Shown here piece by piece: positions 52,013-61,508 of a stretch of DNA of 64,000 bases. The stretch is from Paenarthrobacter sp. A20. Lineage in GTDB: Bacteria > Actinomycetota > Actinomycetes > Actinomycetales > Micrococcaceae. The notes beneath the pieces are model-generated. The model was not told the origin of the DNA. It saw nothing but the letters and a program-made list of their open reading frames with translations, and did not search any database. Both the position numbers and the translations under genes were made by a program. The stretch lies in assembly GCF_024168825.1 (NCBI RefSeq), contig NZ_JALJWH010000001.1:1798001-1862000 (forward strand), written 5' to 3'. The stretch's first letter is position 1, and each line of letters opens with the position of its first letter.

Positions 52013-52843
52013 ATGGAAGAAGAGCTGAAACCTTTTGTCGACTGGAGTTGGTGCGCGGACAACCCCGGGAAGTTCGTTCTTGCAGATTGCCGCTGGTATC
52101 TCGATGGCTCATCCGGGAGCGATGCGTATCGGCGCGGCCATCTTCCCGGGGCCGTCTTCATCGACCTGGACCAGTGGTTGTCCGGGCCGGCATCCCCTGA
52201 GGCCGGGAGGAACCCGTTGCCGGACCCCGAAGTATTCGCCGAGGGCATGCGGCAAGCGGGTATCAGTGACTCGGATGCGCTGATCGCCTACGACGACGCA
52301 GGTGGAGTCATCGCGGCCAGGCTCGTGTGGATGCTCCGGTCGACGGGACACAATGCAGCGATCCTCAACGGAGGCATGGCCGCTTACCCGGGAGAGCTCA
52401 CAGCCCAAACACCTCCGCCACGCAGAGGGTTTTTCTCGACACAATCCTGGCCCGGGCGCCTGCTCACCGAAATCTCCGAGTTATCTGACGGCATGTACCC
52501 CGTCATCGACGCGCGCAACCGTGACCGCTTCGATGGACTCCAGGATCCCGTGGACCCCCGCCCTGGACACATACCCGGGGCCGTGAACGTCCCGTGCCGC
52601 GGAAACCTCCACCCTTTGGGACATCTGCTGCCCGAGCTTGAGATTCGCGCGAACTTCGAACGCCCTGGCGTTCTGTCCGCAGGGAACACTGTCTCCTACT
52701 GCGGCTCAGGGGTGACCGCCTGCCACAACCTGCTGATGATGGAACAACTGGGAATGGGCCACGGCAAGCTGTTCGTCGGCGGATGGTCCCAGTACTCCCG
52801 CGCGCAGGAGCGGCCAGTGGAGGGGGTGTCACCGGGGTTGTGA
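52013..52843 (+). CDS. Sulfurtransferase (3-mercaptopyruvate sulfurtransferase-like)
   Basis: 276 residues from ATG 52013; an in-frame ATG at 51986 is possible. Two rhodanese domains: the inactive first (LADCRWYLDGSSGSDAYRRGHLPGAVFIDLDQWL) and the catalytic second (PVIDARNRDRFDG...GHIPGAVNVPCRGNL) with the active loop CGSGVTA (Cys230), the form typical of mercaptopyruvate sulfurtransferases rather than rhodaneses (CRxGxT). The stop codon TGA is supplied by repeat copy D. Confidence 0.9.
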   Translation: MEEELKPFVDWSWCADNPGKFVLADCRWYLDGSSGSDAYRRGHLPGAVFIDLDQWLSGPASPEAGRNPLPDPEVFAEGMRQAGISDSDALIAYDDAGGVIAARLVWMLRSTGHNAAILNGGMAAYPGELTAQTPPPRRGFFSTQSWPGRLLTEISELSDGMYPVIDARNRDRFDGLQDPVDPRPGHIPGAVNVPCRGNLHPLGHLLPELEIRANFERPGVLSAGNTVSYCGSGVTACHNLLMMEQLGMGHGKLFVGGWSQYSRAQERPVEGVSPGL

Positions 52844-52896
52844 GGCCTGCTTTGCGGGCTTGGCGTGGGTTTTGGGGCGCAGAGCGGGCCTAGCAA
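52837..52896. repeat. Dispersed palindromic repeat, copy D
   Basis: Arms GTTGTGAGGCCTGCTTTGCGG and CGCAGAGCGGGCCTAGCAAC. Overlaps the last codons of the sulfurtransferase and lies between convergent genes, a place suited to a two-way terminator. Confidence 0.8.
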
Positions 52897-52903
52897 CACA
52901 GGG

Positions 52904-53590
52904 TTACGCGTGCATCGCGCCCTTGAACCAGCCCGTAATCGACGCCGGGTGGGTGATCGCAGTCCCCACCACTACGGCGAACGCACCGGCATCAAGGGCA
53001 TGCCGCGCGTGAGCCGGGGTATGGATACGGCCCTCCGCGATGAGCGGCTTGCCCAGTCCGGCGGAAGCGATCTGCTCCAACAAATCCAGGTCCGGGCCGT
53101 TCGTTTTCGGGCGCTCGCCGGTGTAGCCGGCCAATGTCGTCCCGATCAGGTCTGCCCCGGCTTCAACAGCTGCCGCTGCGTCGTCGAGGGACCCGCAATC
53201 GGCCATCACCAGCGCGTGGGACCCAGCGTGGATGCCGGCCACCGTTTCGGCGAGGGAAAGCCCATCCGGGCGTGCCCTGCGCGTTCCATCGATCGCCACC
53301 ACATGAGCCCCGGCATTCGCCACGGAGAGTGCATGACGGAGCGTGGGGGTGATGAACACGCCGTCGTGGCCGTCTTTCCAGAGGCCAATGACCGGAACTT
53401 CGACGGCGGCACGCGTGAACTGCACGTCGGCCAACCCTTGTACGCGGACAGCCGCAGCGCCACCGATGACAGCCGATGCGGCCACCTGGCCGGTGGTGCG
53501 GGGATCGCGCATGGGCTCGCCGGGGTATGCCTGGCAGGAAACGATCAGTTGGGAGCGGAGGGCTTCAAGGCCTTCGGGTGTGAGGATCAT
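52904..53590 (-). CDS. nanE: N-acetylmannosamine-6-phosphate 2-epimerase
   Basis: Converts ManNAc-6-P to GlcNAc-6-P. 228 residues forming a TIM barrel: LIVSCQAYPGEPMRDP at the first strand, ASAVIGGAAAVRVQG, VPVIGLWKDGH, MADCGSLDDAAAAVEAGADLIGTTLAGYT and KPLIAEGRIHTPAHARHALDAGAFAVVVGTAITHP. Final gene of the sialic-acid operon, 4-bp overlap with nanK. Confidence 0.93.
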   Translation of the reverse strand: MILTPEGLEALRSQLIVSCQAYPGEPMRDPRTTGQVAASAVIGGAAAVRVQGLADVQFTRAAVEVPVIGLWKDGHDGVFITPTLRHALSVANAGAHVVAIDGTRRARPDGLSLAETVAGIHAGSHALVMADCGSLDDAAAAVEAGADLIGTTLAGYTGERPKTNGPDLDLLEQIASAGLGKPLIAEGRIHTPAHARHALDAGAFAVVVGTAITHPASITGWFKGAMHA

Positions 53591-54609
53591 GATGTTCCCT
53601 TACTTACGGACGGCTTAAGGACGAGTTTCGCAGCGCCAACGATGGCGGCTGTGTTGCCAAGGGTGGCCCGGACTACGGGCACGGAAGTCAACGGGGCAAG
53701 GAGTTCCTGGCGCAGGGCAGCTTCCATGGGATTCCACCAGAGCTCTCCGGCGTCGGCCAGACCACCGGAGACCACCACAGTTTCAGGGTCAAGGATGTTG
53801 ATGAGTCCGCCCACGGCTTGTCCGGCAGCGGCTGCGCCAACACCGATGGCACGCACAGCGGCGGCACGGCTGCCAGCGGAGTCAGCGCCAGCACCGCCGT
53901 CGTGCGCGTCAGGGACAGAAGAGGCAAGGGCAAACACGCCCCGGGTGTCCACAGCCTCGTCCGAAGACCCGCCAAACCGCAAGTACGCCTCATGGATGGC
54001 TGGCCCGGAAGCGATCGCCTCGACGTGCCCGGTTCCACCGCAAACGCAGGCCAAAGGACGCCCGGAAGACACCGCAAGGGGTGAAGCAAAGTGCCCCACA
54101 TGCCCGCCGACAAAACGGTGCCCCAAGACGGGAGCGCCGTCCAAGACAAAACTGCCGCCCACGCCCGTCCCGAACGCCACCATGAGTGAGCTGGAGGAAC
54201 CTGCCGCCGCGCCAAGCCAGGCTTCGCCGAGAGCGTGCGCATGGACGTCGTTGACGGCCCGCACCGCAGCAGCCGGCAGCGAAAGCCGCGCAGCAAGCCC
54301 GGCCACAAGCGCAGTCCCGGCCCAGCCATGAATCGCGTCGGTCGCAGACACAACGGACCCAACAACAGCGTCAATAACCCCCGCGGAGCCGATGCCGACG
54401 CCGGAAACCGAAAGTCCGGCGTCGGCAGCGCGCTCCACCAAGCCCGCGATCAGCGCAGCGGTGGCATCGAGGATGGCTTCGCCACCAGCCCGGTTCAACG
54501 TCGGAATGGTCTCCGACATCAACACGTCGCCAGAAGGGGCAACAACCCCGGCGGCGGTTTTCGTGCCGCCGAGGTCAACGCCGATCACATGGGTCATGGA
54601 AGCGGTCAT
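53587..54609 (-). CDS. nanK: ROK-family N-acetylmannosamine kinase
   Basis: 340 residues. Phosphorylates ManNAc released by the lyase. ROK features: ATP loop IGVDLGGTKTAAGV, AVNDVHAHALGE (catalytic Asp), FGTGVGGSFVLDG, and the zinc-type segment GHVGHFASPL...CVCGGTGHVE, in which the last Cys of the usual CxCGxxGC is His. Function fixed mainly by its place between nanE and nanA. Confidence 0.88.
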   Translation of the reverse strand: MTASMTHVIGVDLGGTKTAAGVVAPSGDVLMSETIPTLNRAGGEAILDATAALIAGLVERAADAGLSVSGVGIGSAGVIDAVVGSVVSATDAIHGWAGTALVAGLAARLSLPAAAVRAVNDVHAHALGEAWLGAAAGSSSSLMVAFGTGVGGSFVLDGAPVLGHRFVGGHVGHFASPLAVSSGRPLACVCGGTGHVEAIASGPAIHEAYLRFGGSSDEAVDTRGVFALASSVPDAHDGGAGADSAGSRAAAVRAIGVGAAAAGQAVGGLINILDPETVVVSGGLADAGELWWNPMEAALRQELLAPLTSVPVVRATLGNTAAIVGAAKLVLKPSVSKGTS

Positions 54610-54615
54610 GGAACC

Positions 54616-55533
54616 TTAGACCAGCCCGTTCCGCTCCAGAATTGAACGAATTGCAGCCGTCTCGGAATCGTTCAGGGAAAGCATCGGCGAGCTCATCGTG
54701 TTGGACTCGATGACACCCATCACCTGCAGCGCGGTCTTGAACGCACCCAGACCAGCGGCTCCGCCGGACACGCGGCCATTGGGGGTGTAGACGATCTCGA
54801 AGACGTCGGCCAAGCGGTCCTGCTCCCTTGCCGCGAGAGCCCAGTCGCCAGCCTGGGCGGCGTCGAACAGTCGACGGTAGCCGGCCGGGTCAACGTTGCC
54901 GAGGCCGGGGACAACACCCTGCGCGCCGCCCAGGAGGGCGCCGTCCACCACAACTTCGTGACCGGTGAAGATGTCGAAGTTGGGGATGTCTTTTGCCGCG
55001 AGGAGCAGCTGGCGGAAGGAGACGTCGTCGCCGGAGGAGTCCTTGACGCCGGCAAGGACGCCATCGCGGCCGAGGCGGACCAGGAGGTCGGTGGGCAGCT
55101 TGAAGTGCGTGCGGACCGGGACGTCGTAGGCGAAGATCGGTTTCTCGATGGCGGCGTGGATGCTGCGGAAGTGCGTTTCGGTCTCCGCGGCGTTGCCAAT
55201 GGCGTAGTACATGGAGGTGACCACGATCGCGTCGGCGCCGAGGTCAACCACCTTGCGCGCTTCTTCGATGACGCGGTTGGTGGTTTGTTCGTTGGCGCCC
55301 ACGATCAGCGGGACGGCTCCTGCGTTGGCGTCGGCGATGGTGGAGACCACCAGCTCACGCTCGTCGTTGGTCATGTAGGGGACTTCGCCGGAGGAGCCCA
55401 GGACGAAAAGTCCGGACACACCGCCGTCGATCAGGTGCTTGGTGACGTTCTTCAGCGACGCGGTGTCGATGCTGCCGTCGGCGTGGCGGGGGGTGATGAC
55501 CGGGGGGATGACGCCCTGGAACTGAGTGGACAC
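54616..55533 (-). CDS. nanA: N-acetylneuraminate lyase (DapA/NanA family)
   Basis: 305 residues. Class I aldolase barrel: GLFVLGSSGEVPYMT (carboxylate loop GSSGE, 46-50), Tyr136 in FAYDVPVRT and Schiff-base Lys164 in LAGVKDSSGD. Family alone does not separate sialate lyase from other DapA-like aldolases, but adjacency to nanK, nanE and a sialate-type ABC transporter supports NanA. It cleaves Neu5Ac to pyruvate and ManNAc. Confidence 0.85.
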   Translation of the reverse strand: MSTQFQGVIPPVITPRHADGSIDTASLKNVTKHLIDGGVSGLFVLGSSGEVPYMTNDERELVVSTIADANAGAVPLIVGANEQTTNRVIEEARKVVDLGADAIVVTSMYYAIGNAAETETHFRSIHAAIEKPIFAYDVPVRTHFKLPTDLLVRLGRDGVLAGVKDSSGDDVSFRQLLLAAKDIPNFDIFTGHEVVVDGALLGGAQGVVPGLGNVDPAGYRRLFDAAQAGDWALAAREQDRLADVFEIVYTPNGRVSGGAAGLGAFKTALQVMGVIESNTMSSPMLSLNDSETAAIRSILERNGLV

Positions 55534-55570
55534 AGAATTCTCCGTTGTTTGTAGCTTGTGAAGGGAAAAA

Positions 55571-56377
55571 CTAGATGTGGAGCAGGCTCGGCGCGGCGCC
55601 GAGCAGCTTCTTGGTGTAGTCGTTGCTGGGGTTGTCGAAGACCTGGGTGGCTGTGCCCTGCTCGACGATCTTGCCGAAGTACATGACGCAGATGCGGTCC
55701 GAGACGTACCGGACGGTCTGGATGTCGTGCGAGATGAATACCATGCCGAGGTTCAGCTGGGTCTTCAGGTCGGACAGCAGGTTCAGGACCTGCGCGCGAA
55801 CCGAAACGTCCAGGGCCGACGTCGGCTCGTCCGCCACGATGATGTCCGGATCCAAGGCCAGTGCGCGGGCGATCGCCACACGCTGGCGCTGGCCGCCGGA
55901 AACCTGCGACGGCGTCACTTCAGCTGCCGATTGCGGCAAGCCAACCAGCGCCAACAGTTCCTTGACCTTGGCAGCGCGGGAGGCTGCGTTGCCGATGCCA
56001 TGGATCTGCAGCGGATCCGTCAGGATGTCCTGGATGGTCATGCGGGGGTTCAGTGCCGTCGCCGGATCCTGGAAGACCACGGAAACTGAGCGGCCGAACT
56101 GCTTGCGCATCGCTGCGTTCCGCTTGATGGCGGGCTTTCCATGGAACAGAACCTTGCCCGACGTCGGCGGCTGCAGTCCCACGAGCACTGAAGCGAGCGT
56201 GGACTTGCCGCAGCCGGACTCACCGACGATGCCCACGGTTTCGCCGCGGCTGATGGTGAAGTCCACGCCGTCCACGGCTTTGACGATGTTCGGGCGGAAC
56301 AGGCCACCGGTGCGTGCATGGTGGTAGACCTTGACGTCTTTGAGCTCGATGACCGGCTTTCCGGTTGATTCACTCAT
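55571..56377 (-). CDS. ABC ATPase of the sialic-acid importer (DppF type)
   Basis: 268 residues: Walker A GESGCGKSTLA (about 46), Q-loop SVVFQDPATALNPR, signature VSGGQRQRVAIARAL and Walker B DIIVADEPTSALD. The C-terminal GTATQVFDNPSNDYTKKLLGA is the oligopeptide/dipeptide subtype end. Its start overlaps the permease-ATPase fusion by 4 bp. Position equals the fourth subunit of the SiaEFGI sialic-acid system of Corynebacterium glutamicum. Confidence 0.9.
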   Translation of the reverse strand: MSESTGKPVIELKDVKVYHHARTGGLFRPNIVKAVDGVDFTISRGETVGIVGESGCGKSTLASVLVGLQPPTSGKVLFHGKPAIKRNAAMRKQFGRSVSVVFQDPATALNPRMTIQDILTDPLQIHGIGNAASRAAKVKELLALVGLPQSAAEVTPSQVSGGQRQRVAIARALALDPDIIVADEPTSALDVSVRAQVLNLLSDLKTQLNLGMVFISHDIQTVRYVSDRICVMYFGKIVEQGTATQVFDNPSNDYTKKLLGAAPSLLHI

Positions 56378-58485
56378 TTCGCGTCCTCCTTCAAATGGCT
56401 GGCCCAGTAGTGGTCGGCATCGTCTCCGTTCGCTGTGGCAACCGTGGTGAGGACCAGCGTCTGGTGGGGATCGGCGTCGGCGCGCAGCGAGCGGGCCGCG
56501 AAGCGGTCTCCTGTTGCGAAGTCCCGCGGGGACGGGACAGTGCCGGGGATCTGGTGGAGGCGGACAGCGTCGGCCTCGATGGAGAGGACCGCACCCAGCA
56601 AGCCGCGGGTGTACTCGTGCTTGGGGTTCTGCAGCAGTTCGGAGGCCTGTGCGGATTCAACCACCTGGCCGGCGTACATGACCGTGATGCGGTGGGCCAG
56701 GGAGGCCACCAACGCGAGGTCGTGGCTGACGAACACCATCGCGAAACCGAGCTGTTCGCGCAGTTCGTTGAGCAGATCCACAACCTGCTTTTGGACGGTG
56801 ACATCCAGGGCGGTGGTGGGCTCGTCAGCAACAACGATCTTCGGCGAACGGGACAGGGCCATGGCGATCAGCACGCGTTGGCGCTGGCCGCCGGAGAGCT
56901 CGTGCGGGTAGCTGGCGAGGGTCCGGACGGGATCCAGTTTCACCATGTCCAACAGCTCGGCAGGAGTCTTGCGACCCCCGCGCTTGGTCAGCTGTTCCAT
57001 CTGGTCCTTGATCTTCATGGACGGGTTCAGGGAGCTCAACGCGTCCTGGTAGACCATGGCGATCTGCTCACCGCGCAGGCCCTCGTAGGCCTTGGGGTTG
57101 CTGTGCTTGGTGGCGGAGTCCAGGAGTTCCTTGCCATCGAACTTGATGGAACCGGTGACCTGGGCGGTCTTGGGCAGCAGGCCCATGACTGCGAGCGAGG
57201 TGATGGACTTGCCACAACCGGACTCACCCACCAGGCCCATGGTCTCGCCTTCGCGGACAGTGAAGGAGACGTTGTCCACGATTGCGATGTCGCCGAAGCG
57301 GCCGGGGAAGCGGATGGACAGGTTCTTCACTTCCAGCACATTGCGTGCCCCGGAAGAGACCTGCGGGAGGCGGTCGGTACGCTTCGCTTCGATGGCTGCC
57401 AGGAGCTCCAACTCGCGGTCCAGGAGGAGGTGCGGGTTGGCGGCGGCCAGCTTCACATCGGTGAGGACGGCTGACGTGCCCACCTCAGAAGTGGCGGTGT
57501 CGCCGGAAGCGGCACGGACGCCGTCGAGCTCGTGTTCCTCAACTACGGAGGGCTGGGCGACGGAGGTTGCGACCTCGGTGTCCACGGCCACAATGGCGGT
57601 GGATCCGTCGTCGTCCTTTACTACGGGTGCGCGGCGCAGTTTCGGGTTCACCATGGCGTCGGTGAGGCCTTCGGCCAGGATGTTCAAGGAGAGCACCGTC
57701 AACAAGATGGTGACACCGGCGAAGGTGGTGGCCCACCAGCCGCCGGACAGGACCAGGTTGCGGCCGTAGGAAATGACGTTGCCCCATGATGGCGCCGGGT
57801 CCTGGACGCCTGCGCCGAGGAAGGACAGCGAGGCTTCGAGGATGATGGCGTCGGCCACCATGACCGTGGCGAACACCAGTACCGGAGCTGCGGTGTTGCG
57901 GACGATGTGCTTGACCAGGATGTAGAACCGTCCTGCACCAATCACGCGCTCGGCACGGACGTAGTCTTCGCCATACTGGGCCAGGACGTTGGCGCGGACC
58001 ACTCGGGCCAGCTGCGGGGTGTAGATGATGGCGATCGCGATGATGATGGTGGGAACCGAGTTGCCGAAAGCAGCCAGCAGCACGGCCGCCAGCGCGATGC
58101 CGGGGAATGCCATGAGGATGTCCATGAGCCGCATGATGATCTCGTTCACGGACTTGCTGGACGTCGCGGCGAAGGAGCCGAGGAGCGCACCGGCAAGGAT
58201 GGCCAAGGCCACCGCGCCGAGGCCGATCATCAGCGATGACTGTGCACCAAAGAGGAGGCGCGAGAAGATATCCCGGCCCAGCCGGTCAGTGCCGAAGAAG
58301 TGTTCTGCGCCCGGCGGGGTGGCCGGAATGAAGGTCTCCAGCGGATCGTGCGGGGCGATGACCGGTGCGAAAATGGCCGCCAGAACAATCATGATGAGGA
58401 AGAGCAGGGCGATACGGGAGCCCCAGGGCAGGGCCTTGAAACGAATGCCCGGGGCACTTAGCCGTTCTGCGAGCTTGCTGCGCAT
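56374..58485 (-). CDS. Permease-ATPase fusion of the sialic-acid importer
   Basis: 703 residues joining a DppC-type permease and a DppD-type ATPase. The permease half (about 20-280) has FFGTDRLGRDIFSRLLFGAQSSL and six helices; a linker of about 85 residues (280-370) follows; then an ABC domain with Walker A GESGCGKSITS (about 422), signature LSGGQRQRVLIAMAL and Walker B IVVADEPTTALD. A like fusion is known in the sialic-acid importer of Corynebacterium glutamicum, which supports the assignment. Confidence 0.9.
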   Translation of the reverse strand: MRSKLAERLSAPGIRFKALPWGSRIALLFLIMIVLAAIFAPVIAPHDPLETFIPATPPGAEHFFGTDRLGRDIFSRLLFGAQSSLMIGLGAVALAILAGALLGSFAATSSKSVNEIIMRLMDILMAFPGIALAAVLLAAFGNSVPTIIIAIAIIYTPQLARVVRANVLAQYGEDYVRAERVIGAGRFYILVKHIVRNTAAPVLVFATVMVADAIILEASLSFLGAGVQDPAPSWGNVISYGRNLVLSGGWWATTFAGVTILLTVLSLNILAEGLTDAMVNPKLRRAPVVKDDDGSTAIVAVDTEVATSVAQPSVVEEHELDGVRAASGDTATSEVGTSAVLTDVKLAAANPHLLLDRELELLAAIEAKRTDRLPQVSSGARNVLEVKNLSIRFPGRFGDIAIVDNVSFTVREGETMGLVGESGCGKSITSLAVMGLLPKTAQVTGSIKFDGKELLDSATKHSNPKAYEGLRGEQIAMVYQDALSSLNPSMKIKDQMEQLTKRGGRKTPAELLDMVKLDPVRTLASYPHELSGGQRQRVLIAMALSRSPKIVVADEPTTALDVTVQKQVVDLLNELREQLGFAMVFVSHDLALVASLAHRITVMYAGQVVESAQASELLQNPKHEYTRGLLGAVLSIEADAVRLHQIPGTVPSPRDFATGDRFAARSLRADADPHQTLVLTTVATANGDDADHYWASHLKEDAK

Positions 58486-58488
58486 GAG

Positions 58489-59445
58489 CTATACCGTCCT
58501 GATTCGGGGGTTGATAAGCAGGTAGAGAAGGTCCACCACGATGTTCACCAGAACGAAGGTGACGGAGATGGTGAGCACCACGCCCTGGACCAGGTTGACG
58601 TCCAGGTTGGTGATGCCGTTGAGGATCAGTTGGCCCATGCCGGGGAGGGCGAAGATCATTTCAATCACGACGGCGCCACCCAGCAGGTAGCCGACGCGGA
58701 GTCCCAGCACGGTCACCGGGGTGACGAGCGCGTTGCGAAGGACGTTCTTGGAGACGACCTCGCGGTAGGGGACGCCGTTGCCGATGGCGGTGCGGACGTA
58801 GTCACGGTCCAGCTCTTCCACCATCGAGGTGCGGACCACCCGGATCAGCGATGCTGAGACGGGGATGCCAAGCGCGAGGGCCGGGAGGGCCATCGAGTTG
58901 AGCCAACCGCCGAAGCCGGACTCCGGCGTCGCAATTCCGCCCGAGGGGAACATCGGGTTCTCGCCCAGCGCGAACCACTGGATGAGCAGGATGCCCAGCC
59001 AGAACGATGGCGTGGCGATCGCTGCAATGGAGAAGACGCGGACCAACTGGTCCTGCCACTTGTCGCGGTACAGGGCGCCGAGGATGCCGAACGCGAGGGA
59101 AAGCACGATCGCGATGAGCACGCCCAGGAAGGTGAGCTGGAGCGTCAGGGGGAACGCCGAGCCAATCATGGATGCCACCGACTTTGCCGGCGGGGTGGTG
59201 ACGCCGAGGTCGAACTGCAGGAGCTTTCCGAGGAAGCGGAAGTACTGCAGGACCAGGGGATCGTTCAGGCCATTGTCCTGGCGGTACTGCTGCTTGGCTT
59301 CTTCACTGGCGCCGTCACCGAGGGCGGAGCTTGCCTGGTCGCCGGGGGCGGCCTGCAGGACGAGGAAGACGAGCAACGTAATGCCCAGGATCATCAATGG
59401 CAATGCTGCAAGCCTGCGGCCAAGCAGACGCAATATCGTGACCAA
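58489..59445 (-). CDS. ABC permease of the sialic-acid importer (DppB type)
   Basis: 318 residues, six helices; starts LRLLGRRLAALPLMILGITLLVFLVLQAAPGD, the DppB-type N-terminus; EAA region TSMVEELDRDYVRTAIGNGVPYREVV and end FALPGMGQLILNGITNLDVNLVQGVV. Gap of 3 bp to the fusion gene. Confidence 0.9.
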   Translation of the reverse strand: MVTILRLLGRRLAALPLMILGITLLVFLVLQAAPGDQASSALGDGASEEAKQQYRQDNGLNDPLVLQYFRFLGKLLQFDLGVTTPPAKSVASMIGSAFPLTLQLTFLGVLIAIVLSLAFGILGALYRDKWQDQLVRVFSIAAIATPSFWLGILLIQWFALGENPMFPSGGIATPESGFGGWLNSMALPALALGIPVSASLIRVVRTSMVEELDRDYVRTAIGNGVPYREVVSKNVLRNALVTPVTVLGLRVGYLLGGAVVIEMIFALPGMGQLILNGITNLDVNLVQGVVLTISVTFVLVNIVVDLLYLLINPRIRTV

Positions 59446-59474
59446 TTTGTTCTCCGGTTGGTTGGGTGCTGCTG

Positions 59475-59535
59475 GTTGCGGGGCCCGCTCTGCGGGCTAT
59501 TTGGGGGATTCAGGCCGCAGAGCGGGCCCCACAAC
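59475..59535. repeat. Dispersed palindromic repeat, copy E
   Basis: Arms GTTGCGGGGCCCGCTCTGCGG and CGCAGAGCGGGCCCCACAAC. Lies inside the importer operon, between the binding-protein and permease genes, where it could lower downstream expression relative to the binding protein. Confidence 0.8.
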
Positions 59536-59547
59536 TCGAAGGGTGCT

Positions 59548-61170
59548 TTAGGCGGTTCGTCCGACGTCGACGAATGACAAGCCGGTGGTGGGCAGGGGCT
59601 GGAAGCCGTTGAGCTTCTTCTCGTCCCAGGCACTGGGCAATTGACGGTGGAAGATGGGGTAGAGCGGAACCTCGTCGGACACCATGTCCACGATTTCGCC
59701 GACGATCTTTTTGGCCTCGTCTCCGGAGGCCTGCGAGCCCTTGTTCATGAGGTCCTGCAGTTTGGTGCGCTCGGGGGTGGTCCAGAAAGCACGCTTGTCC
59801 ATCCAGGTTGCGCCGGAGTAGAACCAGCTCAGGAGGAGGTCTGCGTCATTGCCGAAGACTGAGGGATCGCCCGGGGCCGCGACCACCGAGAAATCGCCCT
59901 TGCCCACGCGGTCGCTGTACAGCGCGCCGGACTGGAGGCTCTTGACGGTGACCTTGACGCCCGGAATCTTGTTCCAGGATTCAAGGATCAGCGGTGCAAC
60001 ATCCTTGACCCAGGCAGTGTCCGTGGTGAGCAGTTCGAACTCAAGGCTGGTAACGCCTGCCTGCTTCAGCAGGTCTTCGGCCTTGGAAGCGTCGTAACCG
60101 TAGACATTCTTGGCCTTGACGTAATCCGGGTGGCCTTCCTGGAAGTAGGAGCTGGCGGCTTTTGCGTTGCCGAACAGCGCCTTCTTGATGATGGATTCCT
60201 TGTCCATGCCGTAATGCAACGCCTGGCGGACGAGCTTGTTGTCGAACGGAGCCTTGGCGCAGTTGAACATCAGGAACAGCATGCCGAACGACTGGACGGA
60301 TTCGACCTTGACCTTGGACTTCAGGCCATCGACGTCCAGGTACGGAACGTCTTCGATGGCCTGGACACGGCCGGACTGGACGGCGGTGACGCGGGCGGCC
60401 GCGTCGGAGAGCAGCAGCCAGGTCATGCCCTTGGCCAGTGCGGGCTTGGGGCCGTTGTAGTCGGCGAACGCTTCGAAGACGATCTTGTCGTCCTTGACTG
60501 CGGAGATGAGCTTGTACGGACCTGATCCCACCGGTGAAGCGTCGAAGGCCTTCAGGTCGGTGGCGAGTGCCTTGGGAACGATCTTGACCACCGAGATACG
60601 GGGACCGAAGCCGGGGAAGGCGTACTTGAGGGTGAACTCCACCGTCTTGGCATCCAGCGGCTTGACGTCCTGGATGAAGGGGATGAACTGGGAGAACAAG
60701 GACTTGTTCGCCGGATCCATCACGCGGGTGAAGGAGAAAGCGACGTCTTCGGTGGTGACGGGGGAGCCATCGTGGAACTTTGCACCGTCGCGGATGGTCA
60801 CCTGGTAGGTGGTGTCGTTGACCTTCTTGGGGTCCGCCGCCGCCAAGGCGTTGTAGGGCTGCCGAGTGGCGGGGTGGAGCTCGATGAGGCCTTCAAAGAT
60901 GTGGAGGTTGGCGGCCATCGGCGTGGCTCCGGAGGAGCTCAGCGGATCAAAGCCAGTGGACAGCGCGTAGGAGATGCCTGCCTCGATGGTGAGGTCCTTG
61001 TTAACTGCCGCGGTATTGGTGGTCGTGCCCGTGGTGGTGCTGGCAGCGCCGCCGCACGCGGAGAGGGTTGCCGTGAAGGCGGCTGCTGCACCAACTGCGC
61101 CGCTTAGCTTCAGGAAGTTCCGGCGGCTGGCGTCGTTGACCAGCGGCAGGCTGTGGATCGTCTTGCTCAT
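59548..61170 (-). CDS. Sialic-acid ABC importer substrate-binding protein, Tat-exported lipoprotein
   Basis: 540 residues from ATG 61170 (GAGG 7 nt before); the open frame extends upstream into the promoter. The N-terminus carries [10 protein letters not shown], a twin-arginine motif, then a hydrophobic segment and lipobox LSAC. SBP_bac_5 fold with [25 protein letters not shown]. Export after folding is suggested. First gene of the operon leading to nanA, nanK and nanE, with a 102-bp gap containing repeat copy E. Confidence 0.9.
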   Translation of the reverse strand: MSKTIHSLPLVNDASRRNFLKLSGAVGAAAAFTATLSACGGAASTTTGTTTNTAAVNKDLTIEAGISYALSTGFDPLSSSGATPMAANLHIFEGLIELHPATRQPYNALAAADPKKVNDTTYQVTIRDGAKFHDGSPVTTEDVAFSFTRVMDPANKSLFSQFIPFIQDVKPLDAKTVEFTLKYAFPGFGPRISVVKIVPKALATDLKAFDASPVGSGPYKLISAVKDDKIVFEAFADYNGPKPALAKGMTWLLLSDAAARVTAVQSGRVQAIEDVPYLDVDGLKSKVKVESVQSFGMLFLMFNCAKAPFDNKLVRQALHYGMDKESIIKKALFGNAKAASSYFQEGHPDYVKAKNVYGYDASKAEDLLKQAGVTSLEFELLTTDTAWVKDVAPLILESWNKIPGVKVTVKSLQSGALYSDRVGKGDFSVVAAPGDPSVFGNDADLLLSWFYSGATWMDKRAFWTTPERTKLQDLMNKGSQASGDEAKKIVGEIVDMVSDEVPLYPIFHRQLPSAWDEKKLNGFQPLPTTGLSFVDVGRTA

Positions 61171-61508
61171 AGGGTGCCTCACCATTCGCGTTTCGTGGGT
61201 TATCGGATGTAGGACGTCCGATGCTCGTATTGAAACTGTAAGGGCGGTCACAACGGGACGTCAAGTGTGAATCGGCGCTGAGGGTGCTGGCGCACGCCTT
61301 GTGGATTGCCGGCTGCGGCCGGTTCGGAACGGAAACCTCAAGGATTTCGCGGCACATAGCTATGACGGAGGTGGGACATCCGATATTGTATGTTGCGAGT
61401 CACTCATTCTTTGGTGGGCACTAAGCTCGCCTCAATATTAACACCGCACTTGCTTCCAAGGCTGGCCTCCGCCCGCTTCAAGGCAAGTGCATCGGCAAGG
61501 AGAAAGCC
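61171..61508. promoter_or_regulatory. Divergent control region of the sialic-acid operon and its GntR gene
   Basis: 338-bp non-coding region. At 61202-61222 an imperfect palindrome (arms ATCGGATGT and ACGTCCGAT) lies 32 bp before the importer gene. The word ACATCCGAT recurs at 61376-61384, ahead of the regulator gene, within ACATCCGATATTGTATGT. These are candidate GntR operators. Nothing else is recognised. Confidence 0.5.
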
